From NCBI RefSeq assembly GCF_042679305.1, contig NZ_JBHTMP010000005.1, positions 1 through 64,000 of the forward strand: 64,000 nt of DNA, in the 5' to 3' direction. Below, one piece after another: positions 47,001 through 55,291 of the stretch (position 1 is the first letter of the stretch; the number at the start of each line of letters is the position of its first letter). Source of the DNA: Micromonospora_H sonneratiae. GTDB lineage: Bacteria > Actinomycetota > Actinomycetes > Mycobacteriales > Micromonosporaceae. The translations under genes and the position numbers were made by a program. A model generated the notes under the pieces. That model was not told where the DNA came from. It saw only the letters and a list, made by a program, of their open reading frames with translations, and made no database searches.

Positions 47001-50000
47001 GGACAGGGTCGTCATCCGACCGGCCAGGTCGTAGCCGAACTCCCGATCCTCGGTGGAGACCTCCGCACCCGCGCCGACCTGTCGTGTCACCTGCCCCATG
47101 TCGTCGTAGGTGCTGGTGATCGTCACCCCGCCAGGCAACGTCTGGGTGACCGGCCGGCCCCCCTTGTCGTAGGCGATCGTGAAGGTACGGTCGGCCGGCG
47201 TCGGGTGCGCGGTGGTGGCCGGCTCGATCTGCGACTCGGGCAGGTTCCACGAGTTGTACGTCGTCATGAACGAGTTGCCCCGGCCGTCGGTGAACCGGGT
47301 CTGGTTACCGGCCAGGTCGTACGCGAAGGAGGTCTGGATCGAATCCGAGCCGGAGATCGGCTGGACCTCCCTGACCAGCATGTCGGTCGCGTCGTACTCG
47401 AACGTCGTGGTCGTGCCCTTGGCGTCGGTGCTGGCAATCAGGTTGCCGCCCCGGTCGTAGCGGCTACTCCCGGTGGACAGCAGGGTGCCCGCCGCGTTGA
47501 ACGAACTGGTCGCGGTCGCCCGTCCGGCCAGGTCGTACGTCGTGGTGGTGTAGGTGCCGTCGGGCAGCGTGGTCCGGACCACCCGGCCGTCGCCGTCGTA
47601 ACCGTAGGTCGTGGTGTTGTTGGCGCCGTCGACCTCGGTCAGCACCTCACCGAGGGCGTTGTACGTCCGCTTGCTGGTCACCCCGGCAGCCGTCTGCACC
47701 TGCGACAGCCACCCGCCCATGCCGTAGCTGTAGGTGGTGGTGTGGTTGGTGCCGGACTGGCGTACCACCTGGGTGGTGGTGAGCTGGCGGCCGAGGTAGT
47801 CGTACGTGGAGGTGCTGACCGCTCCGGTCGGGTCGGTCTGCGACAGCAGGTCGCCCACCAGGTCGTAGCTGTACTTCGTCACGCCGTTGTTCGGGGCGGT
47901 CACCTTGGCCACCCGACCCAACTGGTCGTACTCGTAGGTGGTGGTCTTGCCCAGCGGGTCGGTCGACGTGAGGAGTTGCCCCACCGGGTCGTAGGTGCGG
48001 GTGGCCCGCGGGGTCACCGCTGTCGACGTTCCCGGCGCGGTGTAGCTCGGCAGGACGTCCGCGACCGACCGGCCGATGGCGTCGTACTCGGTGACGGACC
48101 AGTTGCCGTTGGGATCCCTCCGGTCGGTCGCCTCCCCGAAGGTGTTGTAGCCGATCCAGGAGACAGCGTTCGCCAGACCCGCACCGGTGGCCGACTCCGC
48201 CATCACCGCCGGGGCCGTGGTCTTCACGGCCCGGCCCTCCTCGTCGTACGAGTAGTAGGTGGTCCTGCCGTTCGGGTCGGTGGTCGACTTGGGATGGCCC
48301 TCCTGGTCCAGGTTGACGGATGTCCGGATCACCTCGGCCCCGGCCGCCGGTGCCGTCCCGTCGTGGACCTGGGCGATCTCGGCCGCCGTCAGTGCCTTCT
48401 GGTACGCCTGGACATCGCTGATCCCCCCGGTCCAGCCACCGGTGAGCACACCGTCCCATCGGACCCGTCCGACGGTGAGCGGACCGGCGGTACGGAACGG
48501 ATCCCAGTTCACCGCAGCCGTACCGGCCAGGGTCTTGTTGATGTAGAACCGCATCTCCCTGGCGGTCGCGTCGTACACGCCAACCAGGTGGGTCCAGGTG
48601 TCCGGCTGGGCCGTTGCGCCGCTGAGCACCCTGGCTCGGGCAGAGGTCTGGGTGTCCTCGTCGAACAGGAAGAAGCCCCACTTGTTGCCGGCCACCTGGT
48701 CGTACCGCAGCGAAAACGGACTCTGGGCGCTCGTGCCCAGTTGCGACACCACCGCCCCGTTCCGGGACGCGTCGGCGAGCTTCGCCCAGACGGAGATCGT
48801 GAAGCTACGCGTGGTGTCGACCACCGGGCCGGCTCCGTCGATGGAGCCGGGACCGGCGAACTGCGCCGACCCGCCGCGCTCGGTGGACCAAGTGATCCCC
48901 GAGGTGGCCGTACCAGCGGTGTTGCCGACCGAGTCGGCCACCGCGGTACCCGCTGTCTCGTTCAACCGCCACCGGCTGACCGGCGTCAACTGGGTGTTCC
49001 GGTACGTGGTCTCTGCGATGACCCGACCCGACGAGTCGTACATCGCCTCGGACAGGCCTACGATGCCGCCCGGGTTCGACTCCGTGGTGGAGACGACGTT
49101 GTCATCCAGGTCATAGCCGAGGGCGGTGGTCCGGTTGAGGCCGTTCGGGTCCGCCGTGGAGGAGGTCTGTCGACCGGCGGCGTCATAGCTGGTGACGGTC
49201 GTGGTGGCGCCGTTGTTGGTCACCTGCTTCACCACGTTGCCGGTCAGGCGCAGGGGGAAGAGCCACGAGGAGGGCGCGTCGGGCGACTTGAGGATCAGGG
49301 TCTCTTTCAGGCCCGCGTCGAAGGTACTCAGCTCGACGTCGGTCTGCGGAAGGACGTCGAAGTACGTTGCCGTGGGGCCGGCCACCACCGGCGTCACATC
49401 CGCCGCCCCGACCAGGTCGTAGGCGATCACCTCGCCGGACGGCAGCGTCAGCTCGGCAAGGTCCTCGTGGTTTCCGCAGTCTGCCGCGCGATGGTGGTGG
49501 ACGCAGCGGGGGTCTCGCCGGTGCCGGCCGCGGAGATCCGCAACGAGTTCGCCCGCATGTGGATCCGGCCATCGGCTCGCCATTCGAGGTTCGGATCGAT
49601 CGGATGCCACGAGCCGTCGGGCAGTTGGTAGTTGACCGGCCGGCTGTACACCCGTCGGGTGTAGGAGCCGTCGGCATTGGCGTACACGTCGGACTTCGCG
49701 GTCGCCGCCGCTGGCATACGCTTACTGGTCTGGGCGTCGAACCGGGCCGACGCACCGGTCGTGCTCGGTGACCTAGTGGGCTGATAGGGCTGGTACGGCG
49801 CCAGCGTGTCTGGGGCCGGCTGGGGTGCCCGACCCGCGCCGCCCCGAGCCTGGGTCGACGCCGCCGACGCCCGACCGTCGCTGGGCGGGAGGGCCTGCTG
49901 ATGCTGCACCGGGAGCCCGACAAAGGCAGCCGCAGCCGACCAGGCCGGCCGCTGCGCGAACCAGGTGAGCCAGCTCAGCGGGAAGCCGCCATCCGGCGGT

Positions 50001-50068
50001 ACCGCGCCCGGCGGCACCGCGACCAGGAGCGCCCCACGACGCAACGCCCGACCACCGCAACGGCGCAC
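44010..50068 (-). CDS. RHS polymorphic toxin 2 (LamG, YD repeats, HINT, deaminase-like toxin), frameshifted near the N-terminus
   Basis: Two frames form one gene. The first (from GTG 50068 after GGAGGAG) gives a secretion-type N-terminus and NYQLPDGSWHPIDPNLEWRA up to TIARQTAETTRT; the second resumes near 49475 with EDLAELTLPSGEVIAYDL. A single-base insertion within ACCACG would rejoin them. In the second frame, whose residue 1 is at 49610: LamG domain (about 212-418), YD repeats (about 420-1170), RHS core ending with the GNPLTVTDPTGHWG segment (about 1250), a lysine/alanine-rich helical stretch (1257-1404), hydrophobic helices (about 1417-1457), HINT domain (about 1579-1720, ending NEPVLVHNNNG) and a C-terminal toxin (1721-1866). 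The toxin has VVINNPNGPCQVRLGCDQ, like SCP1.201/DddA-type cytidine deaminases, with Cys1824 and Cys1830. Confidence 0.85.
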
Positions 50069-50172
50069 GGCCGGCTCCTCCCTGCTTTGAAGATCAGCAG
50101 CGGGGAGTCTGCGACATAGACGATCTTTCCGTCAAGATGCCGTTACGGAAAGTCCACATTGGGGGGTGGCCG

Positions 50173-50736
50173 TCAATCGGCGTCGGCGCCCATCATCTCG
50201 GTAACAATCCTGCTAACCCGGGTATGTACCGCGTCTGCCGCTGTTTCCTCCACAACGGACACATTGGCCGTAGGCACACCACCACCGACAGTCACGAAAC
50301 GCGCGGCCGGGAAACGGTCCGCGTTCTCCCGTACGGCATCGACCGGAGCAGCACCCACCGCCAGCACCAGGTTGCACCGACTCTGCACCAGACTGGCCAG
50401 ATAGGTACGCGCATTGTCGGCGGTCTGCGCACCATCCACCTCGAGGAACTGGACCTTGGCCCGCGTCTTCAGAGACGCCTCCTGCATCCCGGCCCAGACC
50501 GCTGCGGCCTCCGGCCCCGTCACTCCCCGTTCATCGGTGAGCAGGCAGGCGGTGACGTCCCGATACTGCCGCGCTCGCGGCTCCGGCTGTGGCGAAGGCC
50601 ATACCGCCCAGGTCACCACTCCGGCCACCGCGGCCAGCACTGCACCGCCAGCCCACCAGCGCCACCGACCACCCGGCAGTTGACCCAGGCTCAGTCGACC
50701 TCTCGGCGTCGCGCCACGCCGAGGTTGCCGCTTCAT
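50173..50736 (-). CDS. Membrane-anchored BMP-like (periplasmic binding fold) protein
   Basis: About 187 residues. A basic N-terminus precedes one hydrophobic helix (WWAGGAVLAAVAGVVTWAVW, about 26-45). The extracytoplasmic part, CLLTDERGVTGPEAAAVWAG followed by NLVLAVGAAPVDAVRENADR and FPAARFVTVGG, resembles half of a basic-membrane-protein (BMP/Med) substrate-binding domain. There are no transporter genes nearby. It lies between imuA' and RHS gene 2 on the same strand, so it may belong to the toxin island or to the mutasome locus. The ATG at 50736 is preferred over a GTG at 50769. Confidence 0.6.
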   Translation of the reverse strand: MKRQPRRGATPRGRLSLGQLPGGRWRWWAGGAVLAAVAGVVTWAVWPSPQPEPRARQYRDVTACLLTDERGVTGPEAAAVWAGMQEASLKTRAKVQFLEVDGAQTADNARTYLASLVQSRCNLVLAVGAAPVDAVRENADRFPAARFVTVGGGVPTANVSVVEETAADAVHTRVSRIVTEMMGADAD

Positions 50737-50859
50737 CCGTACCCGACGTCCCACTCCGCCACCCAACACGGCGAGGAGCGTACCCGCACCGACTGACCAG
50801 GCATAGACGGCTTGGTCATCTTCAGGGACGTCAATTCCGACCCGCTCGCGATGATCGAG

Positions 50860-51594
50860 TCACGGGCTGACGAGCGTCAACGAGGTCCGACGGGACACCG
50901 AAGGTGCGGACTCTGGCGGGGTCGCGCCCCGGGCACCCGTACGTGCTGACCGGTCACCGGGCAGCCAGACCCTGATCTCCTTCGGTCGGGCGGCGGCACC
51001 CCGGCCTCGGGCGGAGATGGTGACTTCACGACGACGTAGCCGTCCCCGGCCCTGGCCGAGTCCCTCCCAGTTGCCCCGTACCACGCGCAACGTGACGTCG
51101 GCACCGTCCCACTCGCCGTACGGGACGAGCACACTCCCCCGCTGTCGGGCGCGGGCAGCCAGTCGGGTGACGACCGATGTGGTGACCGCCTTCGGAACGG
51201 TGGTGACCACGACGTCGACCCCGTCGATCAGGGCGGCCACCACGGTTGCCCACTCGGGCCCGGGGTGCGGTACGAGAGCCAGCCGGTCCAGTGCGATGCC
51301 GAGGTCGGCGGCGGCGACCGCCCCGAAGGTGGGTACGCCGACCACCGCGCACCACGAGCCGGATCGGGACGCTTCAGCCAGTAGTGCCAGCACCAGCGAC
51401 GTACCGCCGTTGCCGGCCGGTTGACCGGCGGTGACCGCGACAGTGCTGCCCCGGCGTAGCCCTCGGTTGGGCAGCAGCCCGGACAACTCGGGTAGCACCG
51501 GCAGCATCCGGTGGGCACCGGCCGCATCCGACTCACTGGCTGGTCGGACCAGTCCGGCCAACGCGGCGGAACCGACCACCATCCGGCCCGCCAT
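50860..51594 (-). CDS. imuA': ImuA'-like mutasome protein
   Basis: A 244-residue protein with a RecA-like fold. The region LLPNRGLRRGSTVAVTAG then GNGGTSLVLALLAEASRSGS resembles a Walker A segment, although the canonical GKT is not intact. VDVVVTTVPKAVTTSVVTRL and RGSVLVPYGEWDGADVTLRV follow. Actinobacterial ImuA' binds ImuB and DnaE2. Position 65 bp after the SAV_6107 HEPN gene, in the order HEPN-ImuA', fits the family; the missing neighbour is imuB. The C-terminal 45 residues are basic and proline-rich. Confidence 0.75.
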   Translation of the reverse strand: MAGRMVVGSAALAGLVRPASESDAAGAHRMLPVLPELSGLLPNRGLRRGSTVAVTAGQPAGNGGTSLVLALLAEASRSGSWCAVVGVPTFGAVAAADLGIALDRLALVPHPGPEWATVVAALIDGVDVVVTTVPKAVTTSVVTRLAARARQRGSVLVPYGEWDGADVTLRVVRGNWEGLGQGRGRLRRREVTISARGRGAAARPKEIRVWLPGDRSARTGARGATPPESAPSVSRRTSLTLVSP

Positions 51595-51659
51595 GGACCT
51601 TCTCTCCTGCCTGTTCTAGATCTTCCTTGGTTGGTTCGTGGTTCGTGATCGGCGGATCG

Positions 51660-52112
51660 TCAGGCGGCGGCCAGCCCGTCGAGGACCGGCTGGTGGGCGA
51701 CTCCTAGCGTCACCTCGACCTCTGCCACGAACTCCTCTGCCGCGCGTAGCAGGTTGTCCGCCTCGCCGGTGGTGACCACCCGGGGGATGCCGGCCTCGGC
51801 CGCAGCCCGTTTGGTCGCGCCGGTGGCGAAGAAGTTCGCCCACTCGCCCATCTCCGGGGCGACGAGCACGAGAAGCGCCCAGACGCTGGTGACCCGGTTC
51901 CGCCGGGTGGGTGCGGGGCGGGCGCGGGCGGCCAGCATCGCTGCGGCGGCGCGCAGGGCGGCCAGGTTCGCGGCGGCGTTGCGGAGGCCGTCGGGCCGGG
52001 TCTGGGCGGCCTCCACCAGCCCTTGACGGGCGATTGCCAGCAGTTGGACCGGCGTACGGTGAGGCAACATGTGCACCGGCACGGTGGGTGCCTGAGCCTG
52101 ATTGGTCGGCAT
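51660..52112 (-). CDS. SAV_6107-family HEPN protein
   Basis: A 150-residue all-helical protein: HRTPVQLLAIARQGLVEAAQ, then NLAALRAAAAMLAARARPAP, SVWALLVLVAPEMGEWANFF and a TTGEADNLLRAAEEFVAEVE segment. This matches the actinobacterial SAV_6107 HEPN family, which usually heads the imuA'-imuB-dnaE2 cassette. The role is unknown. The ATG at 52112 follows GGAGGAG with eight bases spacing; the frame is open to 52496, but that part overlaps the leader hairpin and SOS boxes and looks non-coding. Confidence 0.85.
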   Translation of the reverse strand: MPTNQAQAPTVPVHMLPHRTPVQLLAIARQGLVEAAQTRPDGLRNAAANLAALRAAAAMLAARARPAPTRRNRVTSVWALLVLVAPEMGEWANFFATGATKRAAAEAGIPRVVTTGEADNLLRAAEEFVAEVEVTLGVAHQPVLDGLAAA

Positions 52113-52283
52113 GGGATCCACTCCTCCGCGTCGCCAACTTTCGTCACGCCCCGGAACCGGCTGAAACCGGCAGTGGCGCGCTGGACTGCTAGCCCCTGGT
52201 GCGGAGGAAGTCGCACCGATGGGGTCGCCGGCCGGATGTGGACGCTTCCCCACACCACACCCGGCCGGCTGAGCCGGGCGGGT

Positions 52284-52322
52284 CCGCTGCCGCCGCCCGG
52301 GGGTCGTGGGCGGCGGCAGCGG
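52284..52322. other. 15-bp perfect stem in the leader of the HEPN-imuA' unit
   Basis: CCGCTGCCGCCGCCC (52284-52298) is the exact complement of 52308-52322, with a 9-base loop; two more pairs form beyond a T/T mismatch. It lies between the twin LexA boxes and the HEPN start in a leader of about 300 bases. It could be an attenuator, a terminator or an RNA-stability element. Confidence 0.55.
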
Positions 52323-52418
52323 TCCTGCCTGTAGGGGTCCGGACTCGCGACTGTCCGAACCCGCGCGGTCCGCGGAACCGCTTCCGGGATCGACGCCGCG
52401 AAACGCCTTCCCGGAGGC

Positions 52419-52455
52419 TCGAACGAGCGTTCGATCTAATCGAACACACGTTCTA
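52419..52455 (-). promoter_or_regulatory. Twin LexA (SOS) boxes upstream of HEPN-imuA'
   Basis: Box 1 is TCGAACGAGCGTTCGA (52419-52434), a perfect match to TCGAAC-N4-GTTCGA. Box 2 is TCGAACACACGTTCTA (52440-52455), one mismatch. Their centres are 21 bp apart, two helical turns, so two LexA dimers could bind the same face. They lie about 310-340 bp before the HEPN start. The plus-strand EamA gene begins about 360 bp on the other side. Confidence 0.85.
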
Positions 52456-52583
52456 ACTACTGGAGACAGTACACCCCCCGTCCGACGAAAAAGCAACCTT
52501 CGGCGAGTTTCGACAGCTCGACCGTGGCGGGGAGCCCCACTCTCACGGCGCGGGCCGCCGTTCAGGAACCGGAGCGCCGACCG

Positions 52584-52640
52584 TCAGTGACCGAAGCCGA
52601 CGATGCCGTACCCCTTCTCAGTGACCGAAGCCGACGATGC
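52584..52640. repeat. Two copies of a 23-bp direct repeat
   Basis: Identical 23-bp copies at 52584-52606 and 52618-52640 (starting TCAGTGACCGAAGCCGACG), 34 bp apart. They lie in the gap between the SOS boxes and the EamA gene, which otherwise shows no gene. Their role is unknown. Confidence 0.6.
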
Positions 52641-52777
52641 GCACCCCTCCCTCGTCGGCGCGGACCCGCAGCCCAATCGACGCAGGACTCGACCGGTCGA
52701 AACCTCACTCTGTCCGCCGGTACCGACCGGTCCGCACGAATGGTCACGTCCCACCGGGCGGTAATGACTGGATTTCG

Positions 52778-52807
52778 TTTCACCCCTGTCACCGCCGCCG
52801 GTAGCCT
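52778..52807 (+). promoter_or_regulatory. Possible leaderless promoter of the EamA gene
   Basis: TAGCCT (52802-52807) lies six bases before the GTG start. TTTCAC (52778-52783) is a weak -35 at 18 bp. Confidence 0.4.
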
Positions 52808-52813
52808 CTCCGC

Positions 52814-53809
52814 GTGACGACTCGTAGACCCGCCCTCGGGGTGCTCATGGTGGTCGCCTCGGGGATCCTGTTCGCGGTCAACGGCACAGTGTCGAAGCTG
52901 GTGCTGCAAGCCGGGATCGAGGCGCCACAACTCACCCTGATCCGTGCCGCTGGCGCCTTCACGGGCCTGCTGGCGCTGAGCCTGCTGCTCCGCCCCGGCC
53001 CCCGCCGGCTGCGGATCACCGTCCGGGAGCTTCCCCTGCTGATCGGCTACGGCCTGACCGGCTTCTTCCTGGTCCCGATGCTCTACTTCGTGGCGATCTC
53101 CCGGCTGCCGGTCGGAATCGCGCTGCTGTTCGAGTACACCGCTCCGCTGTTCGTCGCGCTCTGGGCCCGGTTCGGCCAGCGCCAACAGGTACGACCCCGA
53201 CTCTGGGGCGGAATGGCACTGAGCCTGATCGGCCTGGCCGGAGTCGCCGAGGTGTGGGGTGGTCTACGCCTGGACGGCATCGGCGTACTCGCCGGGTTCA
53301 GTGCGGCCGTACTCCTCGCCATCTACTACGTACTCGGCGCACACGGGGTACGCACCCGGGACTCCCTGTCCCTGACCACCTGGGCATTCGGCACGTCGGC
53401 CGTGGTCGGCCTGCTCACCCGGGCCGCCACCGCCGGCACCGGTGGCTGGGAACCGCTGGGCCAGAGCAGCGGTGGTGTGCCGGTCCTGCTGCTCTGCGCG
53501 TACGTCGTGCTGCTCGGCTCGATCGCACCGTTCCTGCTGGTGGCCGGCGGCCTGCGGCATCTGCCGGCGACCAGCGTCGGGATCATCGGCATGATCGAAC
53601 CGGTACTGGCGGCGGGAATCGCCTGGCTCACGCTGGGTGCCGGTGAGGCGCTCAGCGCAGCCCAGCTGGCCGGCGGCACCCTGGTGCTGGTCGGGGTGGC
53701 GATCGCCGAGACCGCCCGGGTCAGGGCTCCGGCCGCCGAACCGCCGACCGCGCCCGACGTGCTGGTCGACGCCGGTTCCCGGTCGACCGGAACGGTCTCG
53801 TCCGGCTGA
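52814..53809 (+). CDS. EamA/DMT-family transporter
   Basis: A 331-residue inner-membrane transporter of the drug/metabolite superfamily. Ten transmembrane segments fall in two EamA halves: MVVASGILFAVNGTVSKLVL with LLFEYTAPLFVALWARFGQR, then LAIYYVLGAHGVRTRDSLSL with TSVGIIGMIEPVLAAGIAWL. Its substrate cannot be told from the sequence. The GTG start directly follows a -10-like element. A 40-residue polar tail ends the protein. Confidence 0.93.
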   Translation: MTTRRPALGVLMVVASGILFAVNGTVSKLVLQAGIEAPQLTLIRAAGAFTGLLALSLLLRPGPRRLRITVRELPLLIGYGLTGFFLVPMLYFVAISRLPVGIALLFEYTAPLFVALWARFGQRQQVRPRLWGGMALSLIGLAGVAEVWGGLRLDGIGVLAGFSAAVLLAIYYVLGAHGVRTRDSLSLTTWAFGTSAVVGLLTRAATAGTGGWEPLGQSSGGVPVLLLCAYVVLLGSIAPFLLVAGGLRHLPATSVGIIGMIEPVLAAGIAWLTLGAGEALSAAQLAGGTLVLVGVAIAETARVRAPAAEPPTAPDVLVDAGSRSTGTVSSG

Positions 53810-53852
53810 CCCGGTCAACCGGACAACTACGATGACAGGGAAAGATGACGGG

Positions 53853-54341
53853 ATGCAGTCACATCCGAACGTGCGCGCTGTCCAGGACGTACTGGACAAC
53901 GCCAGCGCCCGTAACGGCTCCGGCTCGCCGAGCCAGGTCCAGATCCTGCCCGAGGCGGTACACACCGCCGCTGCGGCGGCAGCCGCCCTGGGCATCGAGG
54001 TAGGACAGATCGCCAACTCGTTGATCTTCAACGCGGACGGTGACCCGCTGCTGGTACTCACCTCGGGCGCGCACCGGGTCGACACCGCCGGACTCGCCGC
54101 CCGCCTCGGCGTGACCGCCCTGAAGCGGGCCACCCCGGAATTCGTACGGGAGCACACCGGCCAGCCGATCGGTGGCGTCGCGCCGCTCGGGCACCCGAAA
54201 CCGGTCCGTACGCTGGTCGACTCCGCGCTGGCCGGCTACGACGAGATCTGGGCCGCCGGCGGCGTACCCCAGGCGGTCTTCCCGACGACGTACGCCGAAC
54301 TGCTCCGGATCACCGGCGGCACGCCCGCCGACGTGGCCTGA
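53853..54341 (+). CDS. YbaK/EbsC-family aminoacyl-tRNA deacylase
   Basis: A 162-residue YbaK-fold protein, probably an editing deacylase acting on mischarged tRNA. Family signatures are GQIANSLIFNADGDPLLVLT (conserved KSL/NSL region), ALKRATPEFVREHTGQPIGG with the GxxxGG motif, and VAPLGHPKPVRTLVD. The start was set at the ATG of MQSHPNVRAVQDVL; an in-frame ATG at 53832 would add seven residues. It follows the EamA gene by 43 bp on the same strand and converges on the merR-like gene. Confidence 0.9.
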   Translation: MQSHPNVRAVQDVLDNASARNGSGSPSQVQILPEAVHTAAAAAAALGIEVGQIANSLIFNADGDPLLVLTSGAHRVDTAGLAARLGVTALKRATPEFVREHTGQPIGGVAPLGHPKPVRTLVDSALAGYDEIWAAGGVPQAVFPTTYAELLRITGGTPADVA

Positions 54342-54376
54342 CCCACCGCACGAGGTGACCGCCAGCGGCGGGCCGG

Positions 54377-55291
54377 TCAGGTCGATCCTCGGGCGTCCGC
54401 TCCCGGTGGCAGCGGAACCGAGTCGTGGTAGGCGGCCACCCGGGTGAAGAACGTCTGCTGGGCAGGGTTGAGCTGCTCTTCGAGGTAGTCGTCGAGAAGC
54501 CGGAGTTGCTTCTCGTCGACCACCGGCAGGACAGCCGCCCCGCCCAGTTCGGTGACGACGGCCCCGAAGAGCGCGACGCACTCCTCGACGAGTGTGTCGA
54601 TGGTGTCGCCGTCAGCGTCCGGAGCCAGTTCCGCGAACCGGCGTACGAACACGGCGACCCGTGGGGCGAACTCTGCGGAGGCCAGCAGCTCACAGAACGC
54701 CGCCAACCGTGGTCTGCCCCGCTCACCGACCAGGTGGGCAAGCAGGACGGACTGGTCCCGATCGGTCGCGGTCAGTGCCGGCGACATGCCGCTGGAACCG
54801 AACACCGCGAAGAACCGGGCCAGTTCGGGCGGGATGTCCGGGGCGACACCCTCCGCCCGGATCTGCGCGATGATCTCCCGCTGCCGGGTCAGCCGCTCGA
54901 TCTCGGCGTCGAGTTCCCGGTCGAGTTGGTCCAGCAGGTCCGACGACACCGGCGACACCGGCGACACCGGCGGGTGCGACGGCTCCAGCAGGTGCGGCAG
55001 GTCCGACGGCTCCAGCAGGTGCGGCAGGTCCGACGGCTCCGACGGGTGCGGCAGGTGCGGTGGCTGCGGCGGGTGCCGACCGGTGTCGTCCAGCAACTCC
55101 GGCATCCGGTCGAGTGGAATCCCCAGTGCCGCCAGGCGCTTGATCCGCAGCAGTCGGACCAGGTCACCGATCTGGTAGCACCGGTAACCGTTGCCGGCCC
55201 GGGGCGGCTCGGGCAGGACACCGATCTGGTGGTAGTGGCGCAGCGTCCGTACCGACACGCCGGCCAGTCGGGCCAGCTCGCCGCTGTTCAC
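54377..55291 (-). CDS. MerR-family regulator with repeat-rich linker
   Basis: A 304-residue regulator. Residues 1-70 are a MerR winged helix: NSGELARLAGVSVRTLRHYH and the QIGVLPEPPRAGNGYRCYQI segment. The linker (about 72-115) is built from short repeats, EPSDLPHLL twice and SPV three times. A coiled coil (QLDRELDAEIERLTRQREII) and a C-terminal TipA-like helical domain follow. The GTG start overlaps the stop of the MFS gene, so the two are coupled and this regulator probably controls the transporter. Confidence 0.9.
   Translation of the reverse strand: MNSGELARLAGVSVRTLRHYHQIGVLPEPPRAGNGYRCYQIGDLVRLLRIKRLAALGIPLDRMPELLDDTGRHPPQPPHLPHPSEPSDLPHLLEPSDLPHLLEPSHPPVSPVSPVSSDLLDQLDRELDAEIERLTRQREIIAQIRAEGVAPDIPPELARFFAVFGSSGMSPALTATDRDQSVLLAHLVGERGRPRLAAFCELLASAEFAPRVAVFVRRFAELAPDADGDTIDTLVEECVALFGAVVTELGGAAVLPVVDEKQLRLLDDYLEEQLNPAQQTFFTRVAAYHDSVPLPPGADARGST
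54977..55040. repeat. 27-bp coding tandem repeat in the MerR gene
   Basis: Two identical 27-bp copies (54977-55003 and 55004-55030) and a partial third, each encoding the nine-residue unit of the linker. A separate 9-bp repeat encoding SPV lies next to it at about 54943-54972. Copy number could vary between strains without shifting the frame. Confidence 0.7.

Noticed and set aside
52113..52496. N-terminal extension of the HEPN protein
   Set aside because: The in-frame upstream part covers the leader hairpin and SOS boxes, is low-complexity, and a good Shine-Dalgarno sequence precedes the ATG at 52112.
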